From Archangium violaceum Cb vi76 (GTDB lineage Bacteria > Myxococcota > Myxococcia > Myxococcales > Myxococcaceae), in assembly GCF_000733295.1 (NCBI RefSeq), contig NZ_JPMI01000220.1, positions 124,001 through 188,000 of the forward strand: a stretch of DNA of 64,000 nucleotides, read 5' to 3'. A program made the translations under genes and the position numbers. Positions 44,246 to 52,213 of this stretch are shown here, piece after piece. The notes under the pieces are model-generated. The model searched no databases, was not told the origin of the DNA, and was given only the letters and a program-made list of their open reading frames with translations. How positions within the stretch are numbered: position 1 is the first letter of the stretch; every line of letters begins with the position of its first letter.

Positions 44246-44998
44246 ATGCTGCTCAAGGACAAGGTCATCATCGTCACCGGCGCCACGTCTGGCATTGGAG
44301 CCGCTACCGCCATGGAGGCGGCCCGGCAGGGCGCCCGGGTGGTGCTCGCCGGCCGCCGCGAGGAGAAGGGAGAGGCGTTGGCGGGTTACATCCGAGCCAA
44401 CGGAGGCCATGCGCTCTTCGTCCGCACGGATGTCTCGAAGGAGGCCGACATCGAGGCACTCGTCGCGCGCACCGTTCGCGAGTACGACCGGCTGGATGGT
44501 GCCTTCAACAACGCTGGCATCCCCGGCCCCCTTGGGAAGCTCGCGGACCTCCCGCCGGCCGAGTACCGCCAGCTCATGACGGTCAACCTGGACTCCGCCC
44601 TCCTTTGCATGCGCTACGAAATCCAGGCGATGAAGAAGCGCGGTGGCGGCTCCATCGTCAACTGCGCCTCCATCCTCGGAGTCGTCTCCGGGCCCGGCTT
44701 CAGCGCCTACTCGTCGGCCAAGCATGGATTGCTGGGCATGACCAAGGCCGCGGCCCTCGACTATGCGACGGAGGGCATCCGCGTGAACGCAGTGCTGCCC
44801 GGTCCGATCGAGACGGAGCTCTGGGGCCACGTCGACCAGGGCGAGCAGCTCCGCCATGCCTTCGTCGAAGGCGTGCCAATGCAGCGCGCCGCCCGCTCGG
44901 AGGAGGTGGCCAGGCCGGTGCTGTTCCTGCTGTCCGACTGGTCCTCGTACGTCACCGGCACGACGCTCGCCATCGACGGCGGGTATACGGCCCGGTAA
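44246..44998 (+). CDS. SDR-family oxidoreductase
   Basis: 250 aa from ATG 44246, with CAGGAGAC just upstream. Classical SDR: TGATSGIG (11-18), NNAG (88-91), Ser142, Tyr155 and Lys159 (YSSAK), and the C-terminal LPGPIETEL and SDWSSYVTGTTLAIDGGY, typical of the glucose-dehydrogenase/FabG-like group. The GRREEK after strand 2 suggests NADP. Substrate unknown. It lies inside the island-like region but has the same high GC as the rest of the chromosome. Confidence 0.88.
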   Translation: MLLKDKVIIVTGATSGIGAATAMEAARQGARVVLAGRREEKGEALAGYIRANGGHALFVRTDVSKEADIEALVARTVREYDRLDGAFNNAGIPGPLGKLADLPPAEYRQLMTVNLDSALLCMRYEIQAMKKRGGGSIVNCASILGVVSGPGFSAYSSAKHGLLGMTKAAALDYATEGIRVNAVLPGPIETELWGHVDQGEQLRHAFVEGVPMQRAARSEEVARPVLFLLSDWSSYVTGTTLAIDGGYTAR

Positions 44999-45391
44999 GG
45001 CCCCCGGCCACTCGTGAGGCAGGGGCCCAGTCGTGCACCCGCGACCGGGCCCACGGTCATGGCGGAGCCCGTGCCTGTCAGCGCAACCAACCGATGAAGA
45101 GCGTGTTGGTGGGCCCGGGCCAGAACGAGGCGGGCGCCAGGGCGATACCGCGCGCGAGGAGCTCGTGCACCGGCAGCTCGCTCTCAGAGTTCGCAGAAGA
45201 GAGCAGAATCGCGCGAGCCTGTGGGTATGACTTCGTGGTGGGGGGGAGCACCGAGGAGCACAAGGCCGCGCTGATGCCAGCACTCGAAGAGGCGGGCCTG
45301 CAGATCAAGGTCGTGGTGACGAGGTGCAAACGCTGACGTCGCAATGTCTGGGCGACGCGCATGGTGTACTGCCGCGCATAGCGGCTTCAGG
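44999..45391. other. Gene-poor stretch with possible gene fragments
   Basis: No complete gene is supported. Minus strand 45078-45176 encodes HELLARGIALAPASFWPGPT followed by NTLFIG before a stop, which resembles the first helix of LysE/RhtB exporters (PGPTNTL) and may be a truncated remnant. Plus strand 45200-45336 encodes EESRIARACGYDFVVGGSTEEHKA-like sequence ending KVVVTRCKR, perhaps the tail of a lost gene. Both are weak. Confidence 0.3.
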
Positions 45392-46033
45392 TCAACCCCT
45401 GGCCGTGAGTACCAATACTCCTTCTTTCCGAGCTTCGGCTTTCCGGAGGGCGTGGGGGATGAAGGAGAAGAGCTCCTCGGGGTGGACACGGGTGTTGTTC
45501 CCGCCTCTCAACCACCTCCGGGCCCGGGCGAGCATCTCCGGGGAGGGGCGTTCGAGCACTGCCTCCAGGGCTGGCAGAAGCTCGCCAACGTCGCTCGGGG
45601 CTACGAAGAGGGCGCCGAAGTGGCCGGGTAGGTCTGCCACCTGCGCTGCCCCCAAGCCGAAGTACAAGGCGGCGGGGGCTGGGACGCGGTCGGTTATCAT
45701 CAGGTTGCCATTGTCCTCGTCGAGCTGGATGCCCCAGCCGTTCGCCTCCGTGCCCGTTCTGATGAATCCCTGACCGAATGCACTCAGCGCCTCCGGACGG
45801 AAGAGCTCCTCGAACTCTTCGGTCCCTTCGGGGAATGTCCAAGAGCCAGGATGGGCAGGATCGGGAATAGCCTCGGGAGAAAGGGAACCTGGGTCCTCGC
45901 GCCAGCGGTTTAGTACCTGTCGCGCGGTCGGGTTCACAGGCGAGGCGGCCACAGCTGCATCGAAGCTCGACGCAACCTCCGAGGAGTGCTCGGGGGGTAT
46001 GCAGACAGAGAGCCAGAAGAAGGGTACGCCCAT
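45392..46033 (-). CDS. Hypothetical cytoplasmic protein
   Basis: 213 aa from ATG 46033, with GGGAGGA about 13 bases upstream. The protein begins MGVPFFWLSVCIPPEHSSEV and contains PGSWTFPEGTEEFEELFRPE, NGWGIQLDEDNGNLMITDR and ALYFGLGAAQVADLPGHFGA, then a helical end (LEAVLERPSPEMLARARRWL). It has no membrane segment and no recognised domain. The style (small, acidic, Trp/Phe-rich, near a variable region) is similar to immunity-type proteins, but this is only an impression. Confidence 0.58.
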   Translation of the reverse strand: MGVPFFWLSVCIPPEHSSEVASSFDAAVAASPVNPTARQVLNRWREDPGSLSPEAIPDPAHPGSWTFPEGTEEFEELFRPEALSAFGQGFIRTGTEANGWGIQLDEDNGNLMITDRVPAPAALYFGLGAAQVADLPGHFGALFVAPSDVGELLPALEAVLERPSPEMLARARRWLRGGNNTRVHPEELFSFIPHALRKAEARKEGVLVLTARG

Positions 46034-46368
46034 TGCGAAAGCATATTCCTCCCTCGCGAGAGGAGCATAGGCGGCATGGGAGCCCTGTTGCGGGGGAGGG
46101 CCGGGGTAGGTGGTGGGCCAGGAGGGCCTTGAGACATGTCCTGGACGGTGAAGGATGCCCGCCCAAGGAGGACTGTACGTCGCGCTCCAGGCGCACCACT
46201 GCCTTGCGCGGGCGACCGGTTGCTGCGAGCTGCTCGAGTCAAGCTCTGGACCTGAGGCGGCCTGGCGCCGGGCGTGTGCGATTGGATGCAGGCTCGCCCC
46301 TTCAGGCGGATTGCCCCATCGACGGGCTGACATGAGGTTGCGCCCCATCCCTACCGGAGGGGGCGCAT
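46034..46368. other. Intergenic region between divergent genes, nothing recognised
   Basis: 335 bases between the minus-strand gene at 45392-46033 and the lipoprotein gene. It must hold the promoters of both. No repeat, RNA gene or clear promoter was seen. Confidence 0.5.
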
Positions 46369-48819
46369 ATGGAACAGACCAGGAGAAGAGCCACGTGGCT
46401 CGCGTGTTGGGGTGCGGCCTTGCTCGGAACGCTGGCGCTCGCGTGTGGACCGACGCCAGAGGACGAGCCGGACGTCGAGAACCTGTCACTCGAGGCCGGG
46501 ACGGACGGCGTGCGGTCGCTGGGCTCGGAGGCACGGCTCTCCTCTGGCGTCTCCAGCCCCTTCGACGTGAGCCGGCCCGTCCTGGAGGCGCAACGCACGG
46601 GCTCCCCCGGGCCCTCCGTGGCCTTCGACGGCAAGGTGTACCTGGTCGTCTGGAGGGACGAACGCACCGGCGGCGTCTTTGGCTCGCGCGTGAAGCCCAA
46701 TGGTCACATCCTCGACCCGGCGGGCATCCCGCTCAACCTCACCACCGGCATCTCGGGAGGCCGCCCCCGCGTGGCGTATGACGGCACCCAGTTCGTGGTC
46801 GTCTGGGTGAGCTCGGATGGCATCTTCGGCGCCCACGTGGAGGGCGACGGAGACGTGCGCCGTCACTTCACCCTCGGTTTCAGCGACGAGGCGGGCGGGC
46901 CACCCGGTATCGCCTGTACGAAGAAGCTGTGTCTGGTGGTCTTCACCTTCTCCGGTGACGACGAGAACGTCGTCGTCGCCGCGCGCCTGGACTCCAGGGG
47001 CACGGTGCTCGACCGGCGGTCGCTCTCACCCGGGTTCAACAACGCGTTCGATCCCGCCGTGGCGTGGGACGGAAGACAGTTCGTGGTCGTCTGGAGCGAC
47101 GAGCGCGGCGGGGACGAGGGAGACATCTATGGGTCTCGCGTCAGGAAGGACGGCACGGTGTTGGACGGAATAGGTGTGCCCCTCATCGAGGTGCCCGCTG
47201 GCCAGGTCCGCCCCGACGTGACCTGGACCGGGGAGCGCTTCCTCGTCGTCTGGGAGGACGGCCGTGACGGGGAGCCGGACATCTACGGCGCGCGGGTGCA
47301 TGGCGACCTGAGGGTGGTGGAGCCCACGGGCTTTCCCATCGCCACTCATCCTGGAGCCCAGTCCGCCCCGCGGCTGGCTCACGACGGCCGCGAATCGCTC
47401 GTCGCCTGGGGCGACATCCGCGGCGAGGACTTCCTCATTCGTGGCGCCCGCGTGTCGGATGATGGGGAGGTGCTGGAGCCGGCGGGATTCTCCCTGCCGT
47501 CCTCCGGGGACTCCCCGAAAGCGAGCGCCCCGGCGGTGGCCTCGAACGGCCGCCACTACTTCGTCACCTTCAGCGCCCAGGCCGAGGACGCCGAGCCCTT
47601 CGGCGCGGGGAGCCACATCCTCGGAACCCGGGTGAAGCACGACACGACGGTCCAGGACTCGCCGCCGCTTCTGTTCACCCGCTCGGCCACCGCGCAGGAA
47701 CTGGCCGCCTCCGCGTATGGCGATGGCCAGTATCTGGTCGTCTGGCGGGAGGCTCGTGCCGACGAGGAGGAGCGGCTGCTGGCCACCCGTGTGCGCACGG
47801 ATGGCCGCCGCCTCGGCTCCCCCGTCCTGTTGCCCACCGGGCTCAATCCCGGAACCATCTCGGTGGCCTTCAACGGAGCCACCTTCCTCGTGGTCTGGGA
47901 TGAAGACGTCTCGCCGGATACCTTTGAACGAGACGTCCGGGGGGCCCGGGTGAGCAGTGCGGGCGTACTGCTGGATGCCACCAGCCTGCCCATCGCCGCG
48001 CTGGAGGACACCCAGACCCATCCCTCGGTGGCCTCCTCCGGGGATGGGTTCCTGGTGGTTTGGGAGGACGGGCGGACCAGCGGCGAGTTCGGCAACGTCA
48101 CCGACCTTTTCGGGACTCGCGTCAGCTCCGCCGGCGCGGTGTTGGACCCTGGCGGCTTCCTCATCGCGGGCACCCTCGCCACCGAGGAGATGCCCTCGGT
48201 CATCGACGCCGGTGGCCACTCCTTCATCTCCTGGGTGCACTTCGACTTCACGGAGTTCGACACGGAGACGAGCATTCGCGGCGCTCGCGTGACGGAGAGC
48301 GGCACGGTGCTCGACTCGCCGGGGCTCCTCATCGCTCCGGGGCCGGCCTCCTTCGCGCCGCCCGCGCTCTCCTTCGACGGGACGAACGTGCTGGTGGCCT
48401 GGGCGGAAGGTCCGTTCTCGGCCGGCTCGAGGATCTCCGCGGCCCGCGTGAGCGGGAGCGGTGCCGTCCTGGACGCAGTGCCCATCACCGTCGCGATGGG
48501 TGAGACGTCCCGGACGCGGCCCACCGCCACGTTCGATGGCTCGAACCATTGGCTGGTATGGGAGGAGAACGGGCAGTCGATCCCCGAGAACGAGCCCGTG
48601 GACGTGCACGGCGCGCGCATCCGGCCCGACGGCTCGGTGCGCGACCCCGGTGGGCGGCCCATCGCCCGGCACGACGAGCCCGAGTACAGCCCCCTCGTCG
48701 TCTCCGACAGGGCCGGGCGTACGGCGGTGTTCTACACGGAGTTCGTGACGGAAGAGGACGTGATGAACACCCGCGTCCAGGGGCGGAGGCTCACGGGCTC
48801 CGGCTCCTCGGTCCGCTGA
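46369..48819 (+). CDS. Lipoprotein with about 14 beta-propeller-like repeats
   Basis: 816 aa. Signal peptide with lipobox LALAC (Cys26), so anchored in a membrane and facing the periplasm or outside. From residue about 78 the protein is built of roughly 14 repeats of 45-55 residues with the pattern P-x-[VA]-[AS]-x-[DN]-G-x-x-[FY]-[LV]-V-V-W-x-[DE]-x-R, followed by [IL]-x-G-[AST]-R-V and G-x-V-L-D. Examples: FDGKVYLVVWRDERT, WDGRQFVVVWSDERG, SGDGFLVVWEDGRTS. Fourteen units would make two seven-bladed propellers; this is inference. No catalytic motif is seen; propellers of this kind bind proteins or sugars. Such lipoproteins are frequent in myxobacteria. A probable terminator follows. Confidence 0.85.
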   Translation: MEQTRRRATWLACWGAALLGTLALACGPTPEDEPDVENLSLEAGTDGVRSLGSEARLSSGVSSPFDVSRPVLEAQRTGSPGPSVAFDGKVYLVVWRDERTGGVFGSRVKPNGHILDPAGIPLNLTTGISGGRPRVAYDGTQFVVVWVSSDGIFGAHVEGDGDVRRHFTLGFSDEAGGPPGIACTKKLCLVVFTFSGDDENVVVAARLDSRGTVLDRRSLSPGFNNAFDPAVAWDGRQFVVVWSDERGGDEGDIYGSRVRKDGTVLDGIGVPLIEVPAGQVRPDVTWTGERFLVVWEDGRDGEPDIYGARVHGDLRVVEPTGFPIATHPGAQSAPRLAHDGRESLVAWGDIRGEDFLIRGARVSDDGEVLEPAGFSLPSSGDSPKASAPAVASNGRHYFVTFSAQAEDAEPFGAGSHILGTRVKHDTTVQDSPPLLFTRSATAQELAASAYGDGQYLVVWREARADEEERLLATRVRTDGRRLGSPVLLPTGLNPGTISVAFNGATFLVVWDEDVSPDTFERDVRGARVSSAGVLLDATSLPIAALEDTQTHPSVASSGDGFLVVWEDGRTSGEFGNVTDLFGTRVSSAGAVLDPGGFLIAGTLATEEMPSVIDAGGHSFISWVHFDFTEFDTETSIRGARVTESGTVLDSPGLLIAPGPASFAPPALSFDGTNVLVAWAEGPFSAGSRISAARVSGSGAVLDAVPITVAMGETSRTRPTATFDGSNHWLVWEENGQSIPENEPVDVHGARIRPDGSVRDPGGRPIARHDEPEYSPLVVSDRAGRTAVFYTEFVTEEDVMNTRVQGRRLTGSGSSVR

Positions 48820-48820
48820 G

Positions 48821-48868
48821 GCCCAGGGCCGCGGTCACCCCGCGGACAGCGCCCCGGGCTTTGGCTTT
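48821..48868 (+). terminator. Probable terminator of the repeat lipoprotein gene
   Basis: GCCCAGGGCCGCGG pairs with CCGCGG-acagcg-CCCCGGGC (six-base bulge) across the loop TCACC, then TTTGGCTTT. It lies one base after the stop, before a convergent gene. Confidence 0.45.
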
Positions 48869-48882
48869 CACCCGCCGGGACG

Positions 48883-49548
48883 TCACGGTACCGGGAGGAT
48901 GCGGATGTCCTCCGGGAAGACAGGGTCCACCTCGTACTCGTCGAGGAACTGCGCGCTGAAGCCCTGGATGACGACGCGCTGCCCCTGTTCGAGCCCGCTC
49001 ACGTCGATGCCCGTGCCGGCATTGACGAACACGAAGGTGGGGCCGGTGCCGTCATCCACCGCGAACTTGAATCCGAAGGGGAGGTCATCCTCGATGTCGC
49101 TGACGATGGTGCCCATGATGCGGACGAGGCGGCCCTCGGTCTCCTCGCTCACCTCGGCGGTCTTCACGGGGTGGGGCGGGGGGACGTTCTCCTCACCCAG
49201 CACCTCGATGGAGGTCGGGGCCACGCTGAGTACCTGTCCGAAGGAGTTGGTCAGTGTACCCGTCACACGGACCACCTGACCGACCTCGACGTCCGCGTCG
49301 AGCGAGTCGAGGATGTAGATGCCGACCTTCTTCTCCTGGATGGCGAAACCATTGTCGTTGGGGAAGAAGGCGCCTGTGAATGAGGTGGCCACACCGACCA
49401 CCGTCACCGTACTGCCCAGGGGCTGCGCGCGAGCCGCGGCGATGGAGCCGTCTGGAGCCTCCGCCACGACCGGGCCAGGGACGACCAGGGCCGCCATCGC
49501 CATCAGGGCGGCCAGGCCGACCTTCCACTGCATCCGTAATGTGAACAT
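48883..49548 (-). CDS. Secreted OB-fold-like protein
   Basis: 221 aa from ATG 49548. Signal peptide MFTLRMQWKVGLAALMAMAA then LVVPGPVVA. Two similar OB-type halves follow: STVTVVGVATSFTGAFFPND with GFAIQEKKVGIYILDS and EVGQVVRVTGTLTNSFGQV (about 48-125), then EGRLVRIMGTIVSDIEDD, FAVDDGTGPTFVFVN and LEQGQRVVIQGFSAQF (about 140-210). The G-x-V-x-V-x-G-x-V start and the 'vGqxVxVxGtl' strand are typical of secreted OB-fold proteins near nucleases or in surface complexes. The function is unknown. No lipobox. Confidence 0.75.
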   Translation of the reverse strand: MFTLRMQWKVGLAALMAMAALVVPGPVVAEAPDGSIAAARAQPLGSTVTVVGVATSFTGAFFPNDNGFAIQEKKVGIYILDSLDADVEVGQVVRVTGTLTNSFGQVLSVAPTSIEVLGEENVPPPHPVKTAEVSEETEGRLVRIMGTIVSDIEDDLPFGFKFAVDDGTGPTFVFVNAGTGIDVSGLEQGQRVVIQGFSAQFLDEYEVDPVFPEDIRILPVP

Positions 49549-49722
49549 GGGGTGCTCCGGGACTGACTTCTGTGAGGAATCGTCGAGCGCCTGCACTCGG
49601 TGGCGCGTCCAGGCGTATACGCCGAAGCCCGCGGCGTGGCAGCCGCACCCGGGTCACACGGTTTGTTCAAGTATGAGACGGTCATGTGTGCCGTCTCGGG
49701 TTGGGGGCACCTCTCGTCCACG

Positions 49723-49747
49723 GGTTCAAATCCTGTCGCCCCGGCCA
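49723..49747 (+). repeat. tRNA 3'-end fragment (T arm to CCA), site B
   Basis: GGTTCAAATCCTGTCGCCCC then GGCCA; 21 of 25 bases match site A at 41675. The T stem ACGGG/CCTGT is intact. Upstream (GTGCC...GGCAC) there is only a hint of an anticodon arm with an oversized loop, so this is not a working tRNA. It is in direct orientation to site A, 8.05 kb away. Confidence 0.5.
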
Positions 49748-49794
49748 TCAGCAACTCCTCCCATCCCAGCGGGCATCGGGTAGCCTCACCGGTC

Positions 49795-51252
49795 ATGCGG
49801 ATGACCTTCCTTGCCCTGATCCTCCTGCCGCTGCACGCCGTGGCCGCGGTGAAGAACGTCTCGACTGTTGCCCAGTTGCAGTCCGCGCTCTCCTCGGCGC
49901 AAGCGGGCGATGACATCGTCCTCGCGGATGGCACGTACACGGTGAACGCCAACCTGAGCTGCGCGGCGGAGGGCACTGTCTCCCAGCCCATCACCGTTCG
50001 TGCCGCGAACCGGCACGCCGCGCGCATCCAGTTCAACGCGCTCGAGGGCTTCAAGGTGTCGGGCCGATACTGGACCTTCGATGGCCTGACCATCGAGGGG
50101 GTCTGCTCTCAGGACCCCGATTGCGAGCACGCGTTCCATGTCACGGGCCACGCGGAAGGCTTCGTGCTGCGCAACAGCCGCATCCGTGACTTCAACGCGC
50201 AACTCAAGGTGAACGCGTCGCCGAATGGCAGTGGCGTCTATGAGATGCCCCACCGGGGCCTCGTGGAGCACAACGAGTTCTACGATACGCACGCGCGCGC
50301 GACCTCCAGCCCCGTCACCAAGATCAACATCGACACCGGTGATGACTGGGTGGTCCGCGACAACGACGTGCACGACTTCTCCAAGGTGGGTGGCATCTCC
50401 TACGGCGCCTTCATGAAGAGCGGTGGCAAGCGGGGCGTCTTCGAGCGCAACCGCATCCTCTGCGTGAAGGACTCACCGAGCGGAGACACACGCATCGGCC
50501 TGTCCTTCGGCGGTGGAGGAACGGGCAATGCGTACTGTGCGCCCGCCTTCGATGCGAGTGTCCCCTGCGACCCCGAGCACACGGACGGAATCATCCGCAA
50601 CAACGTCATCATCAACTGCTCGGACGTGGGCATCTACCTGAACAAGGCCGCCAACACGAAGGTGCTGTTCAACACACTCATCTCCACCACGGGCGTGGAC
50701 TTCCGCTTCGCCTCCACCACCGGAGAGGCCCACGGCAACGTGTTGTCCTCGGCCATTCGCACTCGCGACAGCGGCAGCTTCGTTGCCGGCACGAACCTGA
50801 TGAGCGTGGCCACGGGCACCTGGACCACCTGGTACCAGGCGCCCCTGAGCGGAGATCTGCGACTCAAGGGCAATGTGTCGCAGCTTCTCGGGGCCGCCGA
50901 GGCGCGGGCCACGGTGACGGACGACTTCTGTGCCCGCCCTCGTCCCTCGGGAGGGGCCTATACGCTCGGTGCGCTCGAGCACTCGCTGGGAGACTGCGGC
51001 GCGGGAACCGGCGCGGACGCGGGAACGGCTTCGGATGGGGGGACCGGCACGGATGCGGGGGAGCCCTCGGACGCGGGGACCGACGGCGGCCACCCCCTGC
51101 CGGGCACCGGTGATGGGAATGGGCAGGGCTCCTCGGGTGGGGGCTGCAATGCCAGCCCGGGCCTCACGGCTGGGCTCCTGTTCATCCTGTTGCCGCTGTC
51201 CGCCGCATCACGCCGGCGCTGGCGGCGAGCGCATCCGACGGTGGAGCGCTGA
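49795..51252 (+). CDS. MYXO-CTERM parallel beta-helix protein (possible polysaccharide lyase)
   Basis: 485 aa from ATG 49795. Signal peptide (MRMTFLALILLPLHAVAA). KNVSTVAQLQSALSSAQAGD with DDIVLADGTYTV is the classic entry to right-handed parallel beta-helix proteins such as chondroitinase B/alginate lyase-type (PL6) or PL-like enzymes; the coils continue (FDGLTIEGV, FVLRNSRIRDFN, GLVEHNEFYDTH, DGIIRNNVIINCSDVGIYLNK). Two features recall PL6: Lys and Arg in the central coils (FMKSGGKRGVFERN). Then an Asp/Gly/Thr-rich low-complexity linker (residues about 405-450) and a MYXO-CTERM tail (GGGCNASPG, hydrophobic, RRRWRR). Likely a surface-attached sugar-binding or -cleaving protein. Confidence 0.85.
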   Translation: MRMTFLALILLPLHAVAAVKNVSTVAQLQSALSSAQAGDDIVLADGTYTVNANLSCAAEGTVSQPITVRAANRHAARIQFNALEGFKVSGRYWTFDGLTIEGVCSQDPDCEHAFHVTGHAEGFVLRNSRIRDFNAQLKVNASPNGSGVYEMPHRGLVEHNEFYDTHARATSSPVTKINIDTGDDWVVRDNDVHDFSKVGGISYGAFMKSGGKRGVFERNRILCVKDSPSGDTRIGLSFGGGGTGNAYCAPAFDASVPCDPEHTDGIIRNNVIINCSDVGIYLNKAANTKVLFNTLISTTGVDFRFASTTGEAHGNVLSSAIRTRDSGSFVAGTNLMSVATGTWTTWYQAPLSGDLRLKGNVSQLLGAAEARATVTDDFCARPRPSGGAYTLGALEHSLGDCGAGTGADAGTASDGGTGTDAGEPSDAGTDGGHPLPGTGDGNGQGSSGGGCNASPGLTAGLLFILLPLSAASRRRWRRAHPTVER

Positions 51253-51324
51253 GGGGCGCATTCGTACCTGGAGTTGGCGAAACCCGCATGGCGAGGTGCT
51301 CCCTCGCGGATTACCAAGGTCCGC

Positions 51325-52188
51325 ATGAAAATCGCCATCGTCGGTCCAGGTGCCATCGGCAGCACCTTCGCCTTCCATCTCTCCCGGGCAGGCCATGAAG
51401 TGACGGTCGTCGCGCGTGGCGCACGCCTCGCGTGGCTCGAGAAGGAGCGCGCCATTGTCACCACGGATGAGCGGCGCGCACCGGTCGAAGTGAGCGCTGC
51501 TCTCGATACCACCACCCCGTGGGATCTGGTGCTGGTTACCGTGCTCGAATCACAGGTCGATGCGGTGTTGCCCGCGCTGCGACAAAGCGCCGCCAGGCAG
51601 GTGATGTTCATGTTCAACACCTTCGCGCCGCTCGACCGGTTGCGTGACGCGGTGGGGGCTCAGCGGTTCGTTTTTGGCTTTCCCGCCATCCTGGCCGAAC
51701 TCCAGGACGGCAAGCTCAAAGCCCGGGTCATTCCCCGCTCGTTCTCCGCCGTGCAGCTCACCATCGTCACCGACCCGGCATGGGCCGAGACCTTTTCAAG
51801 GGCTGGCATTCCCACCGACACCCAGGCCGATATGCACAGCTGGCTGCGCACCCATGCCGCGCTGGTGGTGCCGGTGATGATTACCGCGGACCGTGCTCAC
51901 AAGCGCGGGTCCGGGCTGTCATGGACGGAATCGCGCCAGCTCGCCTCCGGCCTGGCCGAGGGATTCGAAATCGTTCGTTCCCTCGGCCATCCCGTGACGC
52001 CTTCGAACCTGGCGGTCCTCGGCAGGATTCCGGCTCCTGTCCTCACGCTCGGGCTGTGGTTGCTCAGCCGGAACCCCACGATTGTCGCCCTCGGAGGGCA
52101 AGGACCCGGTGAAGCGCGCACGCTGATCGACGCCATGGTTGCCGCCGCACCGGCGCGGAGTGCGACGCTTCAATCCCTGAGGCCGTGA
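51325..52188 (+). CDS. Ketopantoate reductase (PanE/ApbA) family protein
   Basis: 287 aa from ATG 51325. N-terminal Rossmann motif MKIAIVGPGAIGSTFAFHLSRAG, VTVVARG and the family-typical WDLVLVTVLESQVDAVLPAL. The C-terminal helical half (DMHSWLRTHAALVVPVMITA) is of the ApbA type. True ketopantoate reductase makes pantoate with NADPH for coenzyme A synthesis, but this branch is often of unknown substrate, and the conserved catalytic Lys/Glu could not be fixed with confidence. A 25-base gap separates it from the convergent membrane protein gene. Confidence 0.75.
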   Translation: MKIAIVGPGAIGSTFAFHLSRAGHEVTVVARGARLAWLEKERAIVTTDERRAPVEVSAALDTTTPWDLVLVTVLESQVDAVLPALRQSAARQVMFMFNTFAPLDRLRDAVGAQRFVFGFPAILAELQDGKLKARVIPRSFSAVQLTIVTDPAWAETFSRAGIPTDTQADMHSWLRTHAALVVPVMITADRAHKRGSGLSWTESRQLASGLAEGFEIVRSLGHPVTPSNLAVLGRIPAPVLTLGLWLLSRNPTIVALGGQGPGEARTLIDAMVAAAPARSATLQSLRP

Positions 52189-52213
52189 GGCCACCCGGCA
52201 TCCTCTTCTGTGT

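Noticed and set aside
49503-50093. Minus-strand frame containing GATGFEPV-like sequence
   Set aside because: This peptide is the usual translation of a tRNA 3' end on the opposite strand; it supports the tRNA fragment, not a protein gene.
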